Source: JBBDWJ01 sp963824095 (GTDB taxonomy: Bacteria; Acidobacteriota; Terriglobia; Bryobacterales; UBA6623). Taken from it: a stretch of 64,000 nt of DNA. A program made the position numbers and the translations under genes. Location of the stretch: contig CAWGNS010000008.1 in NCBI GenBank assembly GCA_963824095.1, forward strand, positions 1,550,001 to 1,614,000, given 5' to 3'. The notes under the pieces are model-generated. The model had not been told where the DNA came from, made no database searches, and saw only the letters and a list, made by a program, of their open reading frames with translations. Numbering within the stretch: the first letter of the stretch is position 1; every line of letters begins with the position of its first letter. Below, piece after piece: positions 51,459-61,139 of the stretch.

Positions 51459-52846
51459 AGCCAGCCGCCTTGTGGACTCCCCGGAACGCGCTGCTGCCGG
51501 CCTTCGTGCTTGCCCTGGCGCTGCCGCCGGCCGCCCGGCCGCAGCCGCAGGCGGTGATCATCCAACACGCCACCATCGTTACCGTCACTAACGGCACGAT
51601 GGCCAACGGCTCGATCCTGCTGCGCGACGGCAAGATCGCTCAGATCGGGGAAAACCTGCTGGTCCCCGCCGGCGCGCAGGTGGTCGATGCCAGCGGGCGC
51701 TATGTGACGCCGGGGCTGATCGACTGCCACTCGCACATTGCCGCCGACGCCATCAACGAAAGCAGCGTGCCGGTTTCGGCGATGGTCAGCATGGCCGACG
51801 TGCTCGACCCCGACGACGTGGCGATCTATCGAGCGCTCGCCGGCGGCGTGACGACGGCCAACATCCTGCACGGCAGCGCCAACCCGATCGGCGGCCGCTG
51901 CCAGGTGATCAAGCTGCGCTGGGGCAAGCCGGCCGCGGAGCTGATTTTTCAGGGCGCGCCGCCGGGCATCAAGTTCGCCCTCGGTGAAAATCCCAAGCGC
52001 TCCAACGTCCCGCCCGGCAGCCGCTTCACCGGGCTGCACCCCAGCACCCGCATGGGCGTCAACGACGTGATCCGCGAGGCCTTTCTCGACGCCAAACGCT
52101 ACCAGGCCGAGTGGAAGGAGTACGAGCGCCGTAAGGCGGCCGGCGAGACGCGGCTGATCCCGCCCCGCCGCGACCTCGAGCTCGAAGCGCTCGTCGAGGT
52201 CCTTGAGGGCAAACGCCTGGTCCACGCGCACTGCTACCGCGCCGACGAAATTTTGGCCCTGCTGCGGCTGGCCGAGGAGCTCGGCTTCCACATTCAAACG
52301 CTGCAGCACGTGCTCGAAGGCTACAAGGTCGCCAAGGAGATTGCCGCGCACGGCGCCGGAGCTTCGACGTTTTCCGACTGGTGGGCGTACAAGGTGGAAG
52401 CCTACGACGCCATTCCCTATAACGCCGCGATCATGACCCGCAAAGGCGTGCTGGTGTCGATCAACTCCGACAGCGCCGAGGAAATCCGCCACCTTAACCA
52501 GGAGGCGGCCAAGACCATGAAGTGGGGCGGCCTCACCGAGAACGAAGCGCTGCGGCTGGTCACCATCAACCCCGCCAAACAGTTGAAGATCGAGCAGCGC
52601 GTCGGCTCGCTCGAAGAGGGTAAGGACGCCGACCTGGTGATCTGGGACGGACCGCCGTTGAGCATCCTGTCGAAGGTGCTGACCACCTACGTCGACGGCG
52701 AGGTTTACTTCGACCGCGAGAAAGACAGCGAGACGGGCCGGGCAGAGGAGCAGGAACGTCAGACGCTGCTCACCAAGGAAAAAGAACGCAGCAAACAGAA
52801 CGGTGGCGGCCGCGACACCCACAAGCCGACGGAGGCGGGAAGATGA
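51455..52846 (+). CDS. Exported amidohydrolase with intact metal site (second of three)
   Basis: The 463-residue protein has a signal peptide (about 1-30) and all expected motifs of imidazolonepropionase-like amidohydrolases: GLIDCHSHIAAD (HxH), LVHAHCYRADEI, HIQTLQHVLEGYK (further histidines), VSINSDSAEEIRHLNQEA with the catalytic aspartate, and EGKDADLVIWDG at the end. It should hydrolyse a cyclic amide or a peptide-like bond outside the cytoplasm. The GTG start overlaps the previous stop and its stop overlaps the next start (ATGA), so the three proteins are made together. Confidence 0.9.
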   Translation: MKPAALWTPRNALLPAFVLALALPPAARPQPQAVIIQHATIVTVTNGTMANGSILLRDGKIAQIGENLLVPAGAQVVDASGRYVTPGLIDCHSHIAADAINESSVPVSAMVSMADVLDPDDVAIYRALAGGVTTANILHGSANPIGGRCQVIKLRWGKPAAELIFQGAPPGIKFALGENPKRSNVPPGSRFTGLHPSTRMGVNDVIREAFLDAKRYQAEWKEYERRKAAGETRLIPPRRDLELEALVEVLEGKRLVHAHCYRADEILALLRLAEELGFHIQTLQHVLEGYKVAKEIAAHGAGASTFSDWWAYKVEAYDAIPYNAAIMTRKGVLVSINSDSAEEIRHLNQEAAKTMKWGGLTENEALRLVTINPAKQLKIEQRVGSLEEGKDADLVIWDGPPLSILSKVLTTYVDGEVYFDREKDSETGRAEEQERQTLLTKEKERSKQNGGGRDTHKPTEAGR

Positions 52847-54183
52847 ATCGCTCGAGTTGGCCGCTGGCGGTGTGGGCTGTGGCGTTCACCCTGCTGGGGT
52901 GCGCCCTGCCGGTTGCGGCCCGCGCCCAGGACGATACAAGCGGCAAGGTTTACGCCATTCGCGGGGCCACCGTGCACACGCTCGCCGGCGAGGCCATCGA
53001 AGACGGCACTGTCCTGGTACAAGACGGTCGTATCACAGGGGTGGGGCGCAAGCTCGGCGTGCCGCGCGGCGCCGAGGTCATCAACGCCCAGGGGCTGCAC
53101 GTCTACCCCGGAATGCTCGACGCCTTCAGCTATGTGGGGCTCACCGAGGTGGGCGCGGTGCGGGCAACCAACGATATCGATGAGAAGGGTGAATTCAATC
53201 CGCAACTGGAGGCGGCGATCGCCGTTCACCCCGAAAGCGAGCACATCCCGGTCACGCGCGCCAACGGCGTCACCCAGGTGCTGGTGGCGCCCGGCGGCGA
53301 GCCGCGCCGTGGGGCCGAGCCGTCGATCATCCCCGGGCAGGCCTCGCTGATGAACCTGGCCGGCTGGACCTGGGAACAGATGCTGGTGGAGCCGACGGCT
53401 GGGATGGTGCTGGTGTGGCCCACGATCGACATGCCGCGGCGGCGCCCGGGCGGCCCCAACGGCGAGGAATCCGGCGCATCGTTCACCGCCGCACGCGAGA
53501 AATACGAAGCGCGCGTCGCCGAAATCGACAACTGGCTCGAAGCGGCCAGCCACTACGGCCGTGCCAAACGGGCCGGAACCGTGCAGACGCCCGACCCCAA
53601 GCTCGAAGCGCTACTGGAGGTCGTGGCGGGCCGGCGGCAGCTCATTGTGGTCGCCAATCGCGCGCGGGCCATCCGCCACGCCGTGGCCTTCTGCGAAAAG
53701 CACAAGCTGGGGATGATCCTGGCGGGCGGTTCGGAAGCGTGGAAAGAAAAGCAGCTTCTCAGCGAAAAGAAGATCGCGGTGATTCTGGGGCCGACTCAGG
53801 TGCTGCCCGAGGAAGAGGACGACGCCTACGACCAGCCCTACAGCACGCCGGGCCAGTTGCACGCCGCCGGCGTCAAGTTCGCCTTCGGCTCGTTCAGCTC
53901 CGCCGACTCGCGCCTGCTGCCTTACGAAGCGGCCACGGCGGTGCCGTTCGGGCTGCCCCGCGAGGAGGCGCTCAACGCCGTCACCCGCAACGCGGCGGAG
54001 ATCCTCGGCGTCGGCGACCGCTTTGGAACCATCGAGGAAGGCAAGGTCGCCAATCTGATCGTGACCGACGGCGATCCCCTGGAGATCGCGACCCAGGTGC
54101 GCTACCTGTTCATCGACGGCAAACCCACCCCCACCGACAACAAACAACTCGAGCTGTATCAGAAATACATAGCGAGACCCTGA
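52843..54183 (+). CDS. Exported amidohydrolase-like protein lacking metal ligands (third of three)
   Basis: The 446-residue protein has a signal peptide (about 1-29, ending ARA) and the same fold as its two neighbours (YAIRGATVHTLAGEAI, VYPGMLDAFSYVG, EGKVANLIVTDGDPLE). HxH is replaced by FSY, the later histidine sites read MILAGGSEAWK, and the catalytic Asp loop is FGSFSSAD. Like the first gene it is probably not catalytic by itself. The ATG overlaps the previous stop by 4 bases. It could form a complex with the middle, active-looking member. Confidence 0.82.
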   Translation: MNRSSWPLAVWAVAFTLLGCALPVAARAQDDTSGKVYAIRGATVHTLAGEAIEDGTVLVQDGRITGVGRKLGVPRGAEVINAQGLHVYPGMLDAFSYVGLTEVGAVRATNDIDEKGEFNPQLEAAIAVHPESEHIPVTRANGVTQVLVAPGGEPRRGAEPSIIPGQASLMNLAGWTWEQMLVEPTAGMVLVWPTIDMPRRRPGGPNGEESGASFTAAREKYEARVAEIDNWLEAASHYGRAKRAGTVQTPDPKLEALLEVVAGRRQLIVVANRARAIRHAVAFCEKHKLGMILAGGSEAWKEKQLLSEKKIAVILGPTQVLPEEEDDAYDQPYSTPGQLHAAGVKFAFGSFSSADSRLLPYEAATAVPFGLPREEALNAVTRNAAEILGVGDRFGTIEEGKVANLIVTDGDPLEIATQVRYLFIDGKPTPTDNKQLELYQKYIARP

Positions 54184-54865
54184 TCGCGGCGGCAATCTGG
54201 CTGGGGTCGCCTGATCGGCGCTAGCATCCAACTTACGTCAACACGCCGCCGCGCGAAAAGCCAACCCTGCCGGCCCGAACCGGCCTACAAACCCACAGTC
54301 TTTTCGCCCACGAGCCCTAACAGCCGGCTAGGGGAAAACAGATCCAGCCGTACGCTGTTCTTCGGTCGCGCCGCGAAAATCGAGAGTGATAACGTCGGAG
54401 GTACCTCATAGAGCCTTGCTCTCGATCTTCACAGAGCCTAGCTCTCGAGCAGCGCGGTGGCCTGGGAATCCTCTGCTTCCCCCCCAAACCAACAGTGGTT
54501 GCGCCCAGGACCACCGCCTGCTTTACCTCCCCCGGATTCGCCCGAGCCGCGCCTGCCACGCTTGGGTTGAACCGCGCTTGCTGGGTGAAATCAGCCAGGG
54601 TTGAAGCCCGCCTGCGGCGCGCCCGACTTCACCCCCTTTTTCGTAACTCGCTGATCCTGCATCACTTAAAATCATCGCGGTGACCGCCCCGGTTGTCGCC
54701 GATTTCGGCGAACCGGTTGCATTTTTCTACAGCGGCATGGGGCAGCGCGAAAAGCGCGCAAGCCGCGTGCCGCCGGCGCTCAGCCGCCGCGGGACCGCCC
54801 ACGACGAGCCCCCAAGCACAGCCGGGAACACAAGCAGTGAGGCAGGGCTTTAGAGGAGGCCCAAG
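54184..54865. other. Long intergenic region upstream of the second cytochrome gene
   Basis: No gene is supported in these 682 bases. GCGAACCGGTTGCA at 54708-54721 matches the motif upstream of the decaheme cytochrome. The last 150 bases are rich in short self-complementary stretches and may form a structured leader, but I recognise no riboswitch. GAGGAGG before 54866 is the ribosome binding site of the next gene. Confidence 0.5.
54708..54721 (+). promoter_or_regulatory. Near-palindromic motif shared by both cytochrome loci
   Basis: GCGAACCGGTTGCA is identical to bases 28469-28482. It ends 144 nt before the four-heme cytochrome start. A shared regulator is possible but untested. Confidence 0.35.
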
Positions 54866-56089
54866 ATGTTCAAGATCCAAGCGACCACCCGGGGCTGTCG
54901 GGTTCAACGCTCGGTTTTCCCCAGGTTCCCTCGCGCGCTGTTGTGGCTGGCACTGCTGCTGGGGTTGTTGGCCCCGCAGGTGCTCAGCGCGCAGTCCGGC
55001 GACGCGGTTTACGGCAAGGAAATGCTCCAGGTGCGGCATTGCACGGCGTGCCACCCGGTTGAGGGCGTTGGCAGCGGCTCCGCGCCCGACCTCGGCCGGC
55101 CCAGTCCCAAAGACGTCTCCCCCGCCGGGGTGGCAGCCGCGCTGTGGAATCACGCTCCGCAAATGTGGCAGCAGATGGAAAAAGACGGCATCCCGGTGCC
55201 GATGCTGACCTGGCTCGACGCCGCCAACCTGTACACCTACTTCTATTCGGTGCGCTATTTCGATCCGCCGGGGAACGCCGCGCACGGAGAGGAGGTGTTT
55301 ACGTCAAAGTCCTGCGGCGCCTGCCACGCCCTCAGACCCAGCTCCGAACAGGGAGCTCCGGCACCGATCGGGCCGCCCGTCTCCAACTGGCTATCGATCG
55401 CCGACCGCGTCACCTGGATGCAACAGATGTGGAATCACGCGGCCGGCATGGGCGACCAAATCGAGCAAAAGGGCCACGGCTGGCCCGAGTTCCAGCTACA
55501 GGACATGGTCGACCTGCTGACCTACCTGGAAAATCTTCCCGAGCTGGGTCTGACCAACCCCGGCATGACTCTGGGGGACGCCGCCGCGGGGCGTGATCTG
55601 TTCGCGTCCAAGGGTTGCTCGGAATGCCACAGTCTGGGCGCCGAGGAAGCCGGCAAAGTCGATCTGTTGGCGGCGGCCCGTCAGCAGCCTCGCCTAAGCG
55701 GCCTCGCGGTGCAGATGTGGAACCACCGGCCGATGATGGCCAAGGCCGCCAAGGAGAAGGGCATGGAGTTGCCGGTCTTCGAGGAAGGTGAGATGTCGAA
55801 TCTGTTGGCCTATCTGTTCGAGAAAGGCTACTTCCCGACCCGCGGCGACGCCGAACGGGGCCAGGCGTTGTACGAATCGAAAGGTTGCGCCGGGTGCCAT
55901 GAGACCGGCGAAGCAGGCGCCCAGGCGATTCATGGAACCGGCGCCCCGTTCACGGCCGCCCGGCTATCGGCCGCGGTGTGGCGGCACGGCCCGGACATGA
56001 AGGCGCAGATCAACTATCGCGAAAAACAGTGGCCCACGTTTACCGAGCAAGAGGCCGCCGACCTGATCGAATACCTTCACACCCGGTAG
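54866..56089 (+). CDS. Periplasmic cytochrome c with four tandem heme modules
   Basis: The 407-residue protein has a signal peptide (about 22-42, ending SAQ) and four CXXCH sites, with first cysteines near 59, 150, 251 and 341. Each is followed by a W-[NR]-H-x-x-x-M motif (WNHAPQM, WNHAAGM, WNHRPMM, WRHGPDM) and an amphipathic helix ending in a short LxxYL-type turn; the methionine is a plausible distal heme ligand. It looks like fourfold duplication of one class I domain. GAGGAGG precedes the ATG. It likely carries electrons in the periplasm. A strong terminator follows at 56119-56148. Confidence 0.9.
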   Translation: MFKIQATTRGCRVQRSVFPRFPRALLWLALLLGLLAPQVLSAQSGDAVYGKEMLQVRHCTACHPVEGVGSGSAPDLGRPSPKDVSPAGVAAALWNHAPQMWQQMEKDGIPVPMLTWLDAANLYTYFYSVRYFDPPGNAAHGEEVFTSKSCGACHALRPSSEQGAPAPIGPPVSNWLSIADRVTWMQQMWNHAAGMGDQIEQKGHGWPEFQLQDMVDLLTYLENLPELGLTNPGMTLGDAAAGRDLFASKGCSECHSLGAEEAGKVDLLAAARQQPRLSGLAVQMWNHRPMMAKAAKEKGMELPVFEEGEMSNLLAYLFEKGYFPTRGDAERGQALYESKGCAGCHETGEAGAQAIHGTGAPFTAARLSAAVWRHGPDMKAQINYREKQWPTFTEQEAADLIEYLHTR

Positions 56090-56118
56090 TCCGATACGAG
56101 ACTCGATGCCATATTTTG

Positions 56119-56148
56119 GGGGCGAAGACGGCTTCGCCCCTTTTTTTT
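56119..56148 (+). terminator. Rho-independent terminator of the tetraheme cytochrome gene
   Basis: GGGGCGAAG (56119-56127) pairs fully with CTTCGCCCC (56132-56140) around a 4-nt loop, followed by eight T residues. It is the clearest intrinsic terminator in the window. Confidence 0.93.
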
Positions 56149-56161
56149 GTAGGGTCGCTGG

Positions 56162-56210
56162 CGCCCCGTAGCGCAGGGCTGGCGCTTCGCCAGACCTGCG
56201 GCTTTTCACC
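56162..56210 (+). repeat. Dispersed repeat R2, copy c
   Basis: CCCGTAGCGCAGGGCTGGCG and CTTCGCCAGACCTGCGGCTT match 22585-22632 with one change. Confidence 0.7.
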
Positions 56211-56286
56211 ACGCACTCCGGATCGTGGGGCAGAACGGGATGGCTTGGTGGGGATGCTCATGGCCATGCCACGGGTTGCCGAATGC

Positions 56287-56344
56287 TTGGGCAGGCCGGA
56301 GCCCTGCCCGACTTGTGAACAGACAGGATTGTCTGTTCCACGTT
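56287..56344 (+). repeat. Adjacent short copies of repeats R3 and R1
   Basis: TTGGGCAGGCCGGAGCCCTG (R3-like, to about 56314) is followed by GAACAGACAGGATTGTCTGT (R1-like) in the gap before queA. Confidence 0.55.
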
Positions 56345-57396
56345 CAAAGAATGAGCATGCAGTCGCCGTAGGAAAAAAAGCGGTATTGTTCGCGGATGGC
56401 GTGGGCGTAGGCTTCCAGGATCAGCTCGCGGCCCGCGAAAGCGCTCACCAACATCAGCAGCGTCGATTCGGGCAGGTGAAAGTTCGTCAGCAACCCTTGC
56501 ACGACGTGGAATTCGAAACCCGGATAGACGAACAAGGCCGTCTCTCCGCCGCCCGGCGCGATGCGCCCCCCGCCTTGACGGAAGGTGTGCTCGAGAGTGC
56601 GCACACAGCTCGTTCCGACAGCGACCACGCGCTGCCCGGCGCCAAGTTCTTCGGCCGCTTGTGGCGAAATCTCATAGCGCTCCTGGTGCATTTCATGTTC
56701 TTCGACGGTTGATGTGCGGATGGGCTGAAACGTGCCCAGGCCGACGTGCAGCGTGATCTCGACGCGCACCACTCCGCCTCGCTCGACCGCGGCCAGGATA
56801 TCGGGCGTGAAGTGCAAGCCGGCGGTCGGTGCGGCCACCGAACCCGCCTGGCGGGCGTAGACGGTCTGGTAGCGCTCGCGGTCGCCGGTTTCGTCGGAGC
56901 GCTTGATGTAGGGGGGCAGAGGCATGTGGCCGATGCGGTCGACCACCTCCAGGAAATCCTCTATGGCATTGAATTCGACAACTCGCAGGCCGTAGTCCCC
57001 GCGCTCGACGACAGTTCCTTCCAGGCCCTCGGGAAACTGGATCTTTTCGCCGACACCAAGCTTGCGGCCGGGGCGAACCAGCGTTTCCCAACGCTGCGGC
57101 TGGGCGCAGACCTGCTTCACCAGCAGCACCTCCACCAGCCCGCTGATCTGGTTGCGCGAAGTGGTCGCGTGGACCCCGGCGCGGCGGCCAAACAGGCGCG
57201 CCGCCAGCACCCGCGTGTTGTTGACGACCAGCCGGTCGCCCGCCCGGAGATAGCCAGGCAAGTCGCGAAAGCAGCGGTCCTCCCAACGGCCCGAGGCGCG
57301 ATCGACCACCAGCATGCGGCTAGCGTCGCGGCGGTCCAGGGGCTGCTGAGCGATCAGGTGCGCCGGCAGCTCAAAATGAAAATCGGAAACCCGCAC
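56344..57396 (-). CDS. queA: S-adenosylmethionine:tRNA ribosyltransferase-isomerase
   Basis: QueA transfers the ribosyl group of SAM to 7-aminomethyl-7-deazaguanine in tRNA during queuosine synthesis. The 350-residue protein matches the family: SDFHFELPAHLIAQQPLDRR, VVNNTRVLAARLFGRR, LLVKQVCAQPQRWETLVRPG, GHMPLPPYIKR, YQTVYARQAGSVAAPTAGLH, HVGLGTFQPI and LLTNFHLPESTLLMLVSAF. The start is GTG; TACAAT lies 5 nt before it, and no ribosome binding site is seen. No other queuosine gene is adjacent. Confidence 0.95.
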   Translation of the reverse strand: MRVSDFHFELPAHLIAQQPLDRRDASRMLVVDRASGRWEDRCFRDLPGYLRAGDRLVVNNTRVLAARLFGRRAGVHATTSRNQISGLVEVLLVKQVCAQPQRWETLVRPGRKLGVGEKIQFPEGLEGTVVERGDYGLRVVEFNAIEDFLEVVDRIGHMPLPPYIKRSDETGDRERYQTVYARQAGSVAAPTAGLHFTPDILAAVERGGVVRVEITLHVGLGTFQPIRTSTVEEHEMHQERYEISPQAAEELGAGQRVVAVGTSCVRTLEHTFRQGGGRIAPGGGETALFVYPGFEFHVVQGLLTNFHLPESTLLMLVSAFAGRELILEAYAHAIREQYRFFSYGDCMLIL

Positions 57397-57769
57397 ACCT
57401 CATTGTAGGGAGAGCCGCATCGTTGGACGGAACTGGATGCCTGCCGAAGGCCGCTGTGGCGGCCGGTGCGTGTCGTGAACCTACAGCTTTGCCGCATCCC
57501 CACTCAGAGCCGCAGGCGTAACAGGCTGCGGAAAAACTCCAGTCTGGCTCGGCAGTGGTGCTTCATGGGGACAGTCACCGCGTTTCGTACCTCGATTTTT
57601 CGGAGGTTTACGGGATTCGCAGAGTGCGAAACACGGTGACTGTCCCCCCAGCAGACTTTTTCCGCAGCCTGTTACGCCTGCGGCTCTGAGTGGCGATAAC
57701 GGCGACCTGGCGTTGCGCGACGCCCAGAACGCTTGGCAGTGGCCTCGTGTTTGTGGTGCATTGGTGGGA
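57397..57769. other. Intergenic region with an R6 element
   Basis: These bases between divergent queA and rlmI contain the R6 copy at 57496-57698. No gene is supported. Confidence 0.6.
57496..57698. repeat. R6 element with palindromic interior, copy b
   Basis: The ends AGAGCCGCAGGCGTAACAGG and CCTGTTACGCCTGCGGCTCT are reverse complements. The interior contains a second palindrome, GGGGACAGTCACCG (57567-57580) and CGGTGACTGTCCCC (57634-57647). The whole unit recurs in inverted orientation at 63381-63565. Confidence 0.8.
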
Positions 57770-58930
57770 ATGCCTGAAGTTCGAGTCAACCGGCGCGGCG
57801 CGGACCGCCTGCGCGACGGCCACTTGTGGATCTACCGCAGCGATGTGGTCGACGCCTCCCAGGCGCAGCCGGGCCAGGTGGTCGAGGTCCGCGCCGATCG
57901 CGGCGCGCCGCTGGGCGCGGCTCACTACAGCTCGTCCTCGCAGATCGCGCTGCGCATGCTGCCGGCGGCGACACGAGCCACTGGCGAGGCCTTCTTCCGC
58001 GACTGGATCGGCCACGCCCAGACGCTTCGCAGCCGCCTCGATCCGGGCGCTCCCGCTTACCGGCTCGTTCACGCCGAAGGCGACCTGTTGCCCGCGCTCG
58101 TCATCGACCGCTACGGCGACTACTTCGCGGTGCAAACGCTCAGCCAGGGGATGGATGCCTCCAAAGACGCCATCGTCGCCGCCTTGAACGCGCTCTTTTC
58201 GCCGCGCGGCATCGTCGAGCGAAACGACGTGAAAGTGCGAGCCAAGGAAGATCTGCCAGAAACCAGCGGGGTGCTCGCCGGGGAGGTACCCGCCGAGATC
58301 GAAGTGGAGATGAACGGGCTGCGTTTCGGCGTGGATCTGCTCGCCGCCCAAAAGACCGGCCTGTTTCTCGATCAGCGCGAAAACTACCGTGCGGCGCAAA
58401 GCTACGGCGCCGGTTCCGCCCTGGATTGCTTTACCTATCACGGGGCGTTTGCGCTGCACCTGGCACGCGTCTGCGAGCGGGTCGAGGCCGTCGACAGCTC
58501 CGCACCGGCGCTCGCACAGGCCCGCCAAAACGCCGCGCGCAACGATCGGGGCAACATCGATTTCCGCGAGGCAAACATCTTCGATCTGCTCCCGGATCTC
58601 TGGGCCGGCAAGCGCCGTTTCCAGACCATCGTTCTCGATCCCCCGGCCTTCGCGAAATCCCGCGGCCACGTCGATGCCGCCGCGCGCGCCTACAAAGACA
58701 TCAACTTCAAAGCGCTACGGCTGCTCGAGCCCGGCGGCGTGTTGATCACCTGCTCCTGCTCGTTCCATTTCAGCGAAGCCGACCTGCTGCAAGTCGTGGC
58801 CGCCGCCTCGCTCGACGCCGGATGCCGCCTGCGCATCCTCGAGCGGCGCACGCAGTCGCGCGATCACCCCATCCTGCTGACCGTGCCCGAAACGCACTAT
58901 CTGAAATGTCTGATTTTGCAGGTGGTCTGA
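57770..58930 (+). CDS. rlmI: 23S rRNA (cytosine-C5) methyltransferase, RlmI-like
   Basis: The 386-residue protein begins with a PUA domain (VRVNRRGADRLRDGHLWIYR), followed by a linker (GIVERNDVKVRAKEDLPETS) and a class I methyltransferase domain: KTGLFLDQRENYRAAQ, ALDCFTYHGAFALHLA for SAM, FQTIVLDPPAFAKS, and the catalytic-type TCSCSFHFS. RlmI methylates 23S rRNA at a cytosine near position 1962 in E. coli. I used the ATG at 57770, after a GGTGGGA; an upstream extension would run into the R6 element. Confidence 0.88.
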   Translation: MPEVRVNRRGADRLRDGHLWIYRSDVVDASQAQPGQVVEVRADRGAPLGAAHYSSSSQIALRMLPAATRATGEAFFRDWIGHAQTLRSRLDPGAPAYRLVHAEGDLLPALVIDRYGDYFAVQTLSQGMDASKDAIVAALNALFSPRGIVERNDVKVRAKEDLPETSGVLAGEVPAEIEVEMNGLRFGVDLLAAQKTGLFLDQRENYRAAQSYGAGSALDCFTYHGAFALHLARVCERVEAVDSSAPALAQARQNAARNDRGNIDFREANIFDLLPDLWAGKRRFQTIVLDPPAFAKSRGHVDAAARAYKDINFKALRLLEPGGVLITCSCSFHFSEADLLQVVAAASLDAGCRLRILERRTQSRDHPILLTVPETHYLKCLILQVV

Positions 58931-59040
58931 GGAGATCTGGTGGGGACAAGACCTGGCGGGGACAGTCAGCCGCGCGCGGTATCCATGCCGGGCGGGCGAA
59001 CGAATGGTGACGGGCCGGACCCGTCGGCGCGGCGTGGTTG

Positions 59041-59634
59041 CTAGTCGGTCAAGTCGATCCCGTAGCGCTTCATCTCGTCGTCGTAGTAGCGGTGGTAGAG
59101 CACGTTCCACTCTTCGCTGCCCTCGGGGATGTCGCGCTTGATGCTGCCCACCTTCTTCTGTGCCAGCTTGTCGATGGCCTCTTCCTTGATGAGGGTGTCT
59201 TGCATCAGGCGGGCGATTTCGAGGCGGATATCGTTCCAGGAGGTGCGCATCAGCGCCCCGGGAATGCGCGGCAAAGCGGCGGCAAGCTTATGCGACATCT
59301 CGACGACTTTGTCGCGCGAGATTTTCATCTTGCGCTCGCCGCCTTCGCCGCGCGACTGCGCCGAGGCCACCTTGCGCTCGGCGAGGATCTTGCGCTTCAC
59401 CTTCCAGAACATCTCCTGGTAAGGGATGCGCTCGCGCCGCATGTAATCGGTGTACTGGTTGAGCAACTCCCGGGCTTCGGTGTTGATTTCGTCTTCCAGG
59501 CTCAACTCGTCGACGATGATGGCGACGAATTTCTCGCGCACGGCATCGGGGTCGCGAAAGTCGCACATTTTCTCGCCAAGACCTTTGGTCAGTTCGCGCG
59601 CGAGATAGCCAATGAAGGGACGGGGCAACAACAT
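59041..59634 (-). CDS. DUF507 protein with two DUF507-like halves
   Basis: The 197-residue protein is all-helical and charged. Residues 1-100 and 101-197 look like two related halves, each starting with a hydrophobic-plus-basic helix (PFIGYLARELTKGLGE and KISRDKVVEMSHKLAA) and ending with a KRKILAERKV/VGSIKRDIPEG-type segment. Single-unit DUF507 proteins are about 90 residues. No function is known. It has a near-consensus promoter at 59649-59676 but no visible ribosome binding site. Confidence 0.82.
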   Translation of the reverse strand: MLLPRPFIGYLARELTKGLGEKMCDFRDPDAVREKFVAIIVDELSLEDEINTEARELLNQYTDYMRRERIPYQEMFWKVKRKILAERKVASAQSRGEGGERKMKISRDKVVEMSHKLAAALPRIPGALMRTSWNDIRLEIARLMQDTLIKEEAIDKLAQKKVGSIKRDIPEGSEEWNVLYHRYYDDEMKRYGIDLTD

Positions 59635-59648
59635 AGCCGATCGGTCAG

Positions 59649-59676
59649 TTTATAGGGGCCTTAGCAAAGGTGTCAA
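59649..59676 (-). promoter_or_regulatory. Sigma-70-type promoter of the DUF507 gene
   Basis: On the minus strand, TTGACA (59676-59671) and TATAAA (59654-59649) are separated by 16 bp. The -10 ends 14 nt before the ATG at 59634, so the leader is very short. Confidence 0.78.
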
Positions 59677-59820
59677 TGGATCCTTGTCAACGGATCGGGC
59701 GGGCGCCGGGCGCTCGTGCGCCGCGGCTCGCACCGCCGTCGATGGCGGCATGGTATCGGCTGCGCCGCCCGGCCGCCGCTCGAGTCTTCCCGCGCCGCGG
59801 GTATGGGCTCTCGCCATCGC

Positions 59821-61041
<1,221 letters not shown>

Positions 61042-61049
61042 GGCCCTTC

Positions 61050-61055
61050 ATCGTA
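61050..61055 (-). promoter_or_regulatory. -10-like TACGAT 8 nt before the amidohydrolase start
   Basis: TACGAT on the minus strand ends 8 nt before the ATG at 61041. The GAAGGG in between may also serve as a weak, close ribosome binding site. Confidence 0.35.
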
Positions 61056-61126
61056 TCCCACGCGGGGAACGGTAGGGAACTGGGAGCGCGCTGGAACGGT
61101 GGAAACTACACCTGTAAGGCCTGTAA

Positions 61127-61132
61127 TACAAT
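61127..61132 (+). promoter_or_regulatory. -10-like TACAAT placed for a leaderless GTG start
   Basis: TACAAT is followed by 7 nt (TCTCCCT) and the GTG at 61140. The pyrimidine-rich spacer cannot act as a ribosome binding site. Confidence 0.55.
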
Positions 61133-61139
61133 TCTCCCT

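Noticed and set aside
54317..54683. Short frames on both strands before the four-heme cytochrome
   Set aside because: No ribosome binding site, no family resemblance, and poor codon character.
54720..54865. Possible riboswitch in front of the four-heme cytochrome
   Set aside because: I compared it by memory with c-di-GMP and cobalamin riboswitch consensus elements and found no match to their conserved cores.
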